Source: Nemertoderma westbladi
Lineage: Eukaryota > Xenacoelomorpha > Nemertodermatida > Nemertodermatidae
Assembly: GCA_032718475.1 (NCBI GenBank)
Contig: JAUCBJ010004951.1
Coordinates: 1-32,027, forward strand
Direction of reading: 5' to 3'
DNA length: 32,027 bases
The translations under genes were made by a program, and so were the position numbers. The notes under the pieces were generated by a model. It was not told where the DNA came from. It was given only the letters and a program-made list of their open reading frames with translations, and did no database searches. Below, one piece after another: positions 20,400-28,002 of this stretch (positions are counted from its first letter, which is position 1; each line of letters opens with the position of its first letter).

Positions 20400-20960
20400 A
20401 ATCTTGGACGACATATAAGCTTTAATCTATGGGTTAGGGACAAATCTAAGCAGAAATCTATGGGGTAATCTTAGACAAAACATAATCTGAAATCTAAAAA
20501 GTAATTTTGAACGAAATCTAACCTCTCGTCTAACTTGAAATCTCGGCTTAGATTTATTCTGAAATCTAAGACGAAAACCAAAGAGTAATCTTGGAATATA
20601 AGCCGGAATGAAGCCGACTGTTTATAACCAACAGCGTAATGTATAGTATATAGATATTCACATACACTACATGATAACTTCACTTTTGCCTACCACTTTG
20701 ATACATAATTATTAAACTTGTAACTAGAACGTTATTTTATGAATAACATATGTAACATAAACGCCATTTCTACATTAAGTCAGTCTTAATCTTGGTCGAA
20801 ATATAAACTGAAATCTATGGGGTAAGTTTAGACGAAATATAGCTGAAATCTAAAAAGTAATCTTGGACTAAATATTATCTTTCGTCCTACTTGAAATGTA
20901 AGACTGTAATATTGGCTTTGATTTAATTTAAATCTAAGCTGAAATTCAAACAGTCAGCTT

Positions 20961-22335
20961 AACTTCAGTAAAAATCTTCCAAATAATTATAATTTTGTTG
21001 TGCATACTGGACATTAGGTTACTCATTGCAGGAATATAACTAGTAATTATAGCTAAGTGGATCACTTGGGATTGACAAATATAGTGAATTACCATTCTGG
21101 AATTATATGATCTGAAATATAGATTTTAATCTTGGTCAAAAAAGCATTAATCTACAGCGTACTATAAATCGTAATCTATATAGCAATCTAAGGTGATGTC
21201 CAAGAAGTCTTACCTAAAATGTAATCAAACCTGTCATCACTACAGTGACTTCAATTCTAACTCGCACAAGATGTAAGTAAAGTACAAGCGCTGAATTACA
21301 ACCTAGTGTAGACTCTAATCCGTAATTCGATAAATATTTTAATATTTTTGAATGAATTCATTGGAAATCTATGGCTTTTCAATAAACGACCTCAGTTAGG
21401 GTGTATCATATAACCGTTTTCCCCTTATCCTTTAGTATAACAGGAATCGGCGCAGGGTGCACAGCAATGCCTACTATGTACACATAAGTAATGATATGTT
21501 ATACAACTAGGGCGATATCTCGTTGACAAGACCCGGCATCACCCTGCAGAACGCAGAGACGCAGTCTGAAGCTTGTTGGACACTGTTTTCGCTGGAAGGA
21601 TCAACCTGTCTGCAATCTCGTGCTGTGGCATCCTTCCTTCGAGAATAGGTGTGGTGGACAGCTAATGACTTTCCTCAAAGGCCTGCTTAAGGACACCAAA
21701 CTTGAGAATAGGGATGAACTGGAAAACTATATAGCTGAATGTGAAATCTGGGGGCGCTATGTTGTTGCTTCCGACGGCACTGCACCTTAGTTCAAACTGA
21801 TGATCATCATTACTATATATAATAAATTCACAAACCAAATTCAACTGTTTACATTCCAAATTTCCGATCCAATAATCATTGCTTAAATAAAACACTCACA
21901 ATAACCGCGTTCAATTGTGTAATTAAGTCACTCTAAATGAACTTCAGTTACTAATTAGTATATCTCAGAATAACACATAACTTGGTGAACTGTATAGTCT
22001 GTCAAAGGCTTGAAATAGAATTTGCATAGAATTATAAAATATTTTTATTGAATATGAACATGAACATGAATTTATTATTATTGGTATGGCTGAATAAATG
22101 TAGTAATATTACTATTAAAATTTGAAGTTAACCACAATGATGTTAGTTTTCGTAAAATCTAAGGCCGATTATTATAAAATTTAGCTCTTTGTATACATTG
22201 GCATTACTTAAAAAATAATAACAGTGAAAAATATACTGTACTTGTACATAAACTATGTATTCTATGAAACTGACGGGAAACCTACCTACTGGCTGACAGA
22301 AGCTCCTCAAACATATTGTAATCCGTTAGATATGT
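20961..22335. other. AT-rich stretch, fading satellite words then nothing recognised
   Basis: Up to about 21,230 isolated satellite-like words (TTTTAATCTTGGTCAAAA, AATCTATATAGCAATCTAAG) remain. Beyond that I see only short frames and no gene, RNA or repeat I can support. Confidence 0.4.
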
Positions 22336-22510
22336 ATATATAATCCGTTAGATGTTAAACCAATTTTTGGTGAAGACGTTTTGGCTACTTGATAACGTTT
22401 TGGCTACTCGTAGCCAAAACGTTTAAAATCTACCAAAACGTCTACCGCATATAACTTGGAGTAGCTAGAACGTCACTGCATATAACAAATTAAACGTTTT
22501 AGCTACAACG
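22335..22510. repeat. Cluster of AACGTTTTGGCTAC words with a perfect palindrome
   Basis: ACGTTTTGGCTACT occurs at about 22376 and 22395. The second copy forms a perfect inverted repeat, 14-bp arm AACGTTTTGGCTAC (22394-22407), 2-bp loop, arm 22410-22423. Variants follow (ACCAAAACGTCTAC, AAACGTTTTAGCTAC). GTAGCTAGAACGTCA at 22461-22475 is identical to 15 bp in the satellite spacer family (16564-16578), followed by similar words, so this is probably a distant relative of that spacer. A short TA-rich run lies just right of it. Confidence 0.75.
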
Positions 22511-22589
22511 AATATACATATATATATATATATTATTTACTATAAATACCGGTATATTTTACATTTCATATATTATTATATATGATCCA

Positions 22590-22860
22590 GTAAACCCGCA
22601 GTACGCCGACAGCCTTACCCGGACATTCAAAATACATAGCGAATAGTCTTCTAGGTGTTGCTGTGACAGTGGCTTCACATTCGCTATATAAATATTGCTT
22701 ATTATCAGCCGCTATTAGGTGACATGGCTGCTCATTAATTTACATCCAGGAGGGATCCCGATTTATCCGATGTGGTATTTAGTCCACGCGTCCCTGCCGT
22801 GTATAAGAGTGAAATAAAGATAACTGAGTTCTGAAGTTCGGTGTATAATAATAGGTTATA
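22590..22860 (+). promoter_or_regulatory. Possible LTR-like promoter and poly(A) signals
   Basis: CTATATAAATAT at about 22684-22695 resembles a TATA box, and AATAAA at 22813-22818 a poly(A) signal about 120 bp downstream, the spacing seen in compact LTRs. A diverged direct repeat (GATAACTGA then TTAATAGGTTAT or similar) occurs at about 22820-22862 and 22970-23008. No LTR ends or partner copy were identified, so this may be chance. Confidence 0.2.
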
Positions 22861-23244
22861 GGATATAGATATATTGTGAATTATACGGTAGGCGGGATAC
22901 GGTAACTAAAGTCCCGTGATCCCCTAACTAAACTAATTGGCTGTTCCCTACGCTAGCACTGCTGCACTGAGATAACTGAATCACTGATTAATAGGTTATT
23001 GGTTATATTGCACGGTGGCCTTACTGCTACTCAATCGATGCCATTCCCCCCCTCTGATTGGTTAATACCCTTGTTGGCCGTTCACTCCACCTGTTCTCCC
23101 TGGGTTAGGGGTTTGGCCCCTGACCCTCTATTGTGTGCTTCCTTCCCACTCTTATTGGGATGGCACGAGTTGGTTAATTGCCCAATCTCGTGGCTCCCAA
23201 TATTGCTTATCGGCTTACAACTTTATGGGGTTTTGGCGGGATTG

Positions 23245-23294
23245 AATAAGCTAACACTCCCCCCCATGCTATCTTCCCGGTAAGAAGATAGCAT
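23245..23294 (-). other. 11-bp-arm hairpin beside a G-run and a TG dinucleotide
   Basis: ATGCTATCTTC (23266-23276) and GAAGATAGCAT (23284-23294) are perfect inverted arms around a 7-bp loop. Read on the minus strand, the hairpin is followed by GGGGGGGAG and then TGTTAGC. A purine tract followed by TG is what the edge of a 3' LTR looks like in a minus-strand LTR element, here about 700 bp downstream of the Gag stop. No matching LTR was found by eye. Confidence 0.35.
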
Positions 23295-23459
23295 CAACCA
23301 AAAAAGTGCGCTACAATCCCGCTGGATCCCGATCTAGTATCGGGTGTGGGGTGGAATTCTTTTCTCTTGGAGCCGGCTTTCCAGGCCGCCCCCTATGGGT
23401 ATGATAACGCTACCCTGTGTGCCTGGCGTCTCATGTCGGGCCAATCGCGCTCACCTCTT

Positions 23460-23700
23460 CACGCGATTTTTGTTTCCCCAACACTTTCGCCCTACCTCCC
23501 CTCTACTCTCACCCTAACTCTCTCATACCCCCGGACCTCCTCGTCCCTCACTCAGCCTCTTATTCTCCCCCCCCCCCCCACACTAGAATTGCGTTCGCAC
23601 TCTCTCCGCACTTCACTCTATCCGATTCTCAACTCCACTTTGACTGTTTTATCTCTCCTGACGAACCTCCCCCCCTCTCTCGTGCCGTCGCACTCAAGAA
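23460..23700. other. Polypyrimidine-rich strand with C-run
   Basis: About 240 bp in which the plus strand is mostly C and T (for example CTACCTCCCCTCTACTCTCA, and 13 C at 23567-23579). Transcribed on the minus strand, as the neighbouring Gag is, it would give a purine-rich untranslated region. Open frames here are low-complexity by-products. Confidence 0.6.
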
Positions 23701-23908
23701 GTGTGAAATTGTCAGTTGTCTCGTCCATAGTGCCATAGTCAATTGTCCCCCAGTCCCAGTAGCTAATTGAGAAAGGTTGTATGACTATAGTACTTACTCC
23801 AAACGTATGGATTTTACTGCTAATCACTACGTACGTACATACAAATTGCACTTATATGGTTATTTGCATTAATTAAATTTATACTTAATAGTTCGTACGT
23901 TACATGCG

Positions 23909-23923
23909 GCGCCTTCCAGGCGC
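23909..23923. other. Perfect 6-3-6 hairpin just past the Gag stop
   Basis: GCGCCT-TCC-AGGCGC lies 43-57 bp beyond the Gag stop codon. It resembles the hairpin in front of the Gag start (26535-26547): plus-strand GGCGCCTTCCAGGCGCA versus GGTGCCTTACCAAGGCGCA. Confidence 0.6.
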
Positions 23924-23965
23924 ACCACTTCCCAGTCTCAGTCTCATTCCCTCGTCTCCGGGAAC

Positions 23966-26500
23966 TTATCTGTTCCTCCTCACGTCCTCTTCCCTGGCCC
24001 GTTTCTTGGTTATCACTGCTCCTCTGGCATCATCCGCTTTCTGCTTCCGGACCTTCGCTGCCACTTCCTTGCTGATCCCGGTCGTCGGCTCCTTGGGCGC
24101 TGGTGTTATTAAAGCCCGATACCGCTTCGCCGGTGGCCCCTCAGAATGGCCTGGTTGTCTCCCTCGTGTGGCGTCCCATAGGATCATCTTCATTGCCTTT
24201 GGTACGTGTTCCGCCAAGAAATCCCTAAACTCCCTCCGGTTCTCTGGTGTCCACCTGTCCAGGTACCGTTGCGTGTTCATAACTCCGGCGAACGATGCCG
24301 CCGTAGCTACCTCTTGATAGGTAAACGGTAACCTTCGCTTTATGATTTCCATGTGGGTCTCCTGGTTTATGAGGAAGAAACCCCACTTGAACTCTTGGGC
24401 CTTCATGCGCTGGCGCGTCATGGCCCCGACGTCGGCCCACTCCTCGAACCTCGTGAACTTCTCCTCGTCGCTCATCCAGTCGCACTCGCGTCCGTAGTGC
24501 CCCCGAAAGTGGCACTTTGGACATCGGTTATGCAACCGTGGACACGCCCCCATCCTGTGACTTGGTTCTCTACAGTAGAGACAAAAGGTTCCCCGTTGGA
24601 ACCGGTATAGGCAGCTGCTTTCCTGATGGGTCTGTCTCCCACAGTAGTCGCAGCCGAGTACCAATGTCTCCCGTCCCACCTCGTCCTTCGTCCCAAGCGA
24701 TCTCCGCGGTCTATGGAGTCGCTGGTAGGCAAACTTCTCCACGTTGCTCTCCCTGTTTACGTCGATCTCTCCGCCCCTCTCGGGCATCGTCTCCCCGAAT
24801 ACTATCCGTGGTGCCGTCCCCGGTTGCTCGCCCAACCTGATGGTGCTCCCCGCGAAATCCATCGCCGGCCCCTCGTGCACCCAGGTCCGCTTGCCGGATC
24901 TGTTCCAGAAGGCCCTCGCCCCACTGGCCGTCACCACCCTTCCGCCAACCCAGTCCGTGTCCGAGTGGCCTATCCTTTCGATGGGCGGCATCTCTCCGAA
25001 CTCGTCGTCGTCGTCCTCCTCTTCTGGTAGTGTCTCCAATCCCGGTATCCCGATGGATCCACTATGTCCCTTCCCGCCTTGGCTCTCGCCCGTAGCTCTC
25101 CATCCCTCTAGCTCCCTTAACTTCCTTGGCGGTTGGTCGCCCTCGGCGCCCGCTGGTATGGGCATCGTTTGCAACCCCGACGTCGACTGTTTCGGCGATC
25201 CCACCGTCCATCCCAATTCTCGTCCTAGAGACTCCCCCGAACTCCCTGACGAAGTCCAATGAAGCTCGTCTAGGCCCGCCTGTTCCTCGAAGCCATAACT
25301 CTGTGTCCTGGCCTCCTCTTCCCTCTCCTCTGCTTCTATCCTCTCCCGTCTAGCGACTTCTTCCAGTCGCTTTGCTTCCCGTCTATCCATCTCTAGCTGC
25401 TCCCATCTCTGATACGGTGTATCTGTCTCCCCATCTACCAGATGTCGGCTGTTGTAGTACACCGACTCGCCCTTCAGCCCCGGGTGGTCTACCAGACCGT
25501 CAAAGGCCGTCTTAAAGGCTCTCCTGTAGCTTAGGGGTGATCCCGATAACAGAAATGCCCCTGGTTCCCTTTCGATAACTACGGTCATGAATAAGTTAAG
25601 CAAACTTATCATCATCCAGTCCTCCTGCAGGATATATCGCTTCTGATATACCTTTATCGCTCCTCTGCGAAACTGATATACCTCCTGCTTTCCCGGTCTC
25701 GCTCCCCACTTCAGCGAGTTCGCTAGTTCTGCTCCGTATTCTTCCCTAAACTTCCCCCAATCCATTGGTTTGTGGCATACGAGCCCCAATAATTGGCCCA
25801 TCGCCACCGCCCCGCATTGGCCTGAGTTCTCGACCACCCCCAATCCATCCGGTGCCGTCATAGCCATAAAGACTTTCTGCATATCCAGGAGGTTGGTGGC
25901 GTCCGGACCGATGATCCTCTCCGCGTCCTCGCGAATCGCCGATCCCACTTTCGTCGTCGACTTCTCTCTTACTAAGACTTGTACCGCTTTCGGCAGTCGG
26001 TCTAATTTCGGCCCGTCCTTCTTCCCATACGTCCCTAGGTCGAATAAGAAGATGTCCCCATTCGGCGCGGCCAAATGTAGGAGTATGGTCCTGGCCGACC
26101 CTGCCGTTCCTCGTCTTGAACCCGCTTCGTCCTCCACGGTTCCCTCGTCGTCTAGGATCATATATCCTCCTCTGTTGACGGACTCTATGAATCTTTTCCA
26201 GTCCTTCCTCGGCGATTCCCTCGGATACTTCGGAATCCCGAACTTCGCTTCGTCCCCTTTCACCACGTAGTGGAAGTGTTGGAAGATCGCGTTGTCCAGC
26301 GACGGCATCCCGTAGGTCCCGACCAACCGCTGTTCGTGCGCCTCCCGGAAGTGATCCTGCAGCGCTCGTGCCGCGTGACCCCTTTTCAACCTCTCGTAGT
26401 ATCCTCTCGTCTTCTCCTCCGGGTGTCTTTCGGTGAAATCCACCAATATTTCTTTTCCTCCTGACTCCGCCTTTCTCTTCCTGATCAGCTTACTCGCCAT
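23966..26500 (-). CDS. gag: Gag-like protein with exonuclease-like domain and three zinc knuckles
   Basis: 844 residues from ATG at 26500 (G at -3 and +4); the frame is open three codons further, but only from a GTG. Numbers below count from that GTG. Residues 114-305 resemble a DEDD 3'-5' exonuclease of the WRN/EXD type: YMILDDEG (D120, E122) as Exo I, ILLHLAAPNGDIFLFDL as the next strand, KVGSAIREDAERI (D195) as Exo II, and RYILQEDWMMISLL (D297) as Exo III, with Tyr-x4-Asp rather than the usual Tyr-x3-Asp. A charged coiled coil (365-400) and an acidic disordered stretch (400-560) follow. Three CX2CX4HX4C knuckles lie at 620-633, 643-656 and 663-676, the nucleic-acid-binding hallmark of Gag nucleocapsid. 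The tail is basic (KKRAREEDVRRNR). Its role as the structural protein is inferred; the nuclease activity is unproven. Confidence 0.8.
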   Translation of the reverse strand: MASKLIRKRKAESGGKEILVDFTERHPEEKTRGYYERLKRGHAARALQDHFREAHEQRLVGTYGMPSLDNAIFQHFHYVVKGDEAKFGIPKYPRESPRKDWKRFIESVNRGGYMILDDEGTVEDEAGSRRGTAGSARTILLHLAAPNGDIFLFDLGTYGKKDGPKLDRLPKAVQVLVREKSTTKVGSAIREDAERIIGPDATNLLDMQKVFMAMTAPDGLGVVENSGQCGAVAMGQLLGLVCHKPMDWGKFREEYGAELANSLKWGARPGKQEVYQFRRGAIKVYQKRYILQEDWMMISLLNLFMTVVIEREPGAFLLSGSPLSYRRAFKTAFDGLVDHPGLKGESVYYNSRHLVDGETDTPYQRWEQLEMDRREAKRLEEVARRERIEAEEREEEARTQSYGFEEQAGLDELHWTSSGSSGESLGRELGWTVGSPKQSTSGLQTMPIPAGAEGDQPPRKLRELEGWRATGESQGGKGHSGSIGIPGLETLPEEEDDDDEFGEMPPIERIGHSDTDWVGGRVVTASGARAFWNRSGKRTWVHEGPAMDFAGSTIRLGEQPGTAPRIVFGETMPERGGEIDVNRESNVEKFAYQRLHRPRRSLGTKDEVGRETLVLGCDYCGRQTHQESSCLYRFQRGTFCLYCREPSHRMGACPRLHNRCPKCHFRGHYGRECDWMSDEEKFTRFEEWADVGAMTRQRMKAQEFKWGFFLINQETHMEIIKRRLPFTYQEVATAASFAGVMNTQRYLDRWTPENRREFRDFLAEHVPKAMKMILWDATRGRQPGHSEGPPAKRYRALITPAPKEPTTGISKEVAAKVRKQKADDARGAVITKKRAREEDVRRNR

Positions 26501-27000
26501 TCCGAACACTACACTCGCTCACCTGTGGGGTGGTGCCTTACCAAGGCGCAATACAGATGAGTGATGTATTAAGATGTTTCGTACAGTTCGATAATGGCCT
26601 ACTTTTCTACTTAACTGCGCCTTTCAAGCTTAATTTAATCTAATTAATTTCGGAGCTAGTAAATCAGCCTAATTTACAATTTCCGTCCGTTACTTTTATT
26701 ATGTTCTAGAACGACTTTCCTTGTGTTACCACTATTTTTCGATTTTAGCCCTATTCTATTTATTTATTTTATTTTGCTTTGATTCTACTGTCCTACTACT
26801 TACTACTGCCTATGGATTTATTCCATTCTCTCTCTGATCCATATTCTGGCCTACTCAGTGGGCCCATGCAGTACAGCAGTATGCGTCGTGTGGCCACACA
26901 ATTCATCCAGCTGCACTCATATGCCCCCCTCTCGCTACTAACTCTACTTACTGCTAACTAATATCTATATCCTATTTACCCTTTTACCTCTTACTCTCTC
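26501..27000 (-). other. Leader/possible LTR region before Gag, with splice donor and hairpin
   Basis: On the minus strand, just before the Gag ATG, are a perfect 5-3-5 hairpin (plus-strand GCCTT-ACC-AAGGC, 26535-26547) and CAG|GTGAGC (junction at 26522/26523), a strong splice-donor match 22 bp upstream of the ATG, where retroviruses place the major donor. TGGTAAGGCACC on the minus strand could be a tRNA primer site (it starts with TGG), but I cannot assign a tRNA. The remainder is AT-rich without a gene. Confidence 0.35.
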
Positions 27001-27012
27001 TCTCTAACTAAT

Positions 27013-27857
27013 GGTACTACGTACCCTCTAACTCTAACTCTAACTAGGTACTACGTACCTGCTAACTCTCTAACTATCGGTACTACGTACCCTCTAACTC
27101 TAACTAGGTACTACGTACCTACTAACTCTAACTCTATCTAGGTACTACGTACCTACTAACTCTCTAACTATCGGTACTACGTACCCTCTAACTCTAACTA
27201 ACTATTGGTACTACGTACCCTCTAACTCTAACTCTAACTAGGTACTACGTACCTACTAACTAACTAACTCTAGGTACTACGTACCTACTAACTAACTAAC
27301 TCTAGGTACTACGTACCTACTAACTAACTAACTCTAGGTACTACGTACCTACTAACTAACTAACTCTAGGTACTACGTACCTACTAACTATCTAACTCTA
27401 GGTACTACGTACCTACTAACTCTCTAACTAACTCTAGGTACTACGTACCTACTAACTCTCCAACTCTAGGTACTACGTACCTACTAACTCTCTAACTAAC
27501 TCTAGGTACTACGTACCTACTAACTCTCTAACTAACTCTAGGTACTACGTACCTACTAACTCTCTAACTCTAGGTACTACGTACCTACTAACTCTCTAAC
27601 TCTAGGTACTACGTACCTACTAACTCTCTAACTAACTCTAGGTACTACGTACCTACTAACTCTCTAACTAACTCTAGGTACTACGTACCTACTAACTCTC
27701 TAACTCTAGGTACTACGTACCTACTAACTCTCTAACTCTAGGTACTACGTACCTACTAACTCTCTAACTAACTCTAGGTACTACGTACCTACTAACTCTC
27801 TAACTCTAGGTACTACGTACCTACTAACTCTCTAACTAACTCTAGGTACTACGTACC
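27013..27857. repeat. Minisatellite, 26 copies of GGTACTACGTACC
   Basis: The 13-bp near-palindrome GGTACTACGTACC occurs 26 times between 27013 and 27857. From 27241 on, every start-to-start distance is exactly 32 or 36 bp (for example 27241, 27273, 27305, 27337, 27369, 27401, 27437, 27469, 27505, 27541). The 4-bp difference is one extra CTAA-type step in the linker CTACTAACTCTCTAACTCTA. The first seven units, to 27207, are less regular and often have TCGG or TTGG before the core. It lies in the non-coding stretch between Pol and Gag. Confidence 0.97.
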
Positions 27858-27930
27858 TACTAACTAACTAGCTAACTGTGTATCTACTATACTATTATTT
27901 TTATTTTATTTTTATTTTATTTGTATGGGA

Positions 27931-27977
27931 AGGGCGTTTCGCCCTCAATCCCACCCCCCTCAGTCCAAAACTTGGAC
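27931..27977 (-). other. Two hairpins and a purine tract after the Pol stop
   Basis: AGGGCG-TTT-CGCCCT (27931-27945) and GTCCAA-AAC-TTGGAC (27963-27977) are perfect 6-3-6 hairpins. Between them the minus strand reads TGAGGGGGGTGGGATTGA, a polypurine tract broken by single T residues. This is the place for the plus-strand primer of reverse transcription, right before a 3' LTR. It starts 26 bp past the Pol stop. Confidence 0.5.
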
Positions 27978-28002
27978 GACTAAACCTCACTCTAACTCCG
28001 CT

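Larger units (their letters stand above)
16240..20960. repeat. Complex satellite with higher-order structure
   Basis: AT-rich tandem DNA built from related 30-40-bp words such as GTAATCTTGGACGAAATCTA and GAAATCTAAGACGAAATCC. The landmark AATCTTGGACGAAATATA occurs at 16627, 16986, 17345, 17964 and 18906, with near-identical versions at 18323, 19265 and 20400. Gaps of exactly 359 bp separate 16627/16986/17345, 17964/18323 and 18906/19265. Between groups lies a non-repetitive spacer of roughly 400 bp, and the group-plus-spacer distance 17964 to 18906 is 942 bp. The 16.24-16.62-kb edge and the 20.8-21.2-kb edge hold degenerate units. Minus-strand frames in the array encode the same peptide several times and are by-products. 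Confidence 0.92.

Noticed and set aside
23346-23770. Two plus-strand frames of 117-130 codons
   Set aside because: Low-complexity Ser/Pro/Leu translation of the polypyrimidine stretch.
27013-27300. Telomere-like CTAACT/TCTAAC runs
   Set aside because: The words are linker parts of the minisatellite, interrupted every 32-36 bp, and not a pure telomeric repeat.
27013-27857. CRISPR-like array (regular short repeats with 19-23-bp linkers)
   Set aside because: The linkers are themselves repetitive variants of CTACTAACTCTCTAACTCTA, there are no cas genes, and the setting is a eukaryotic retrotransposon.
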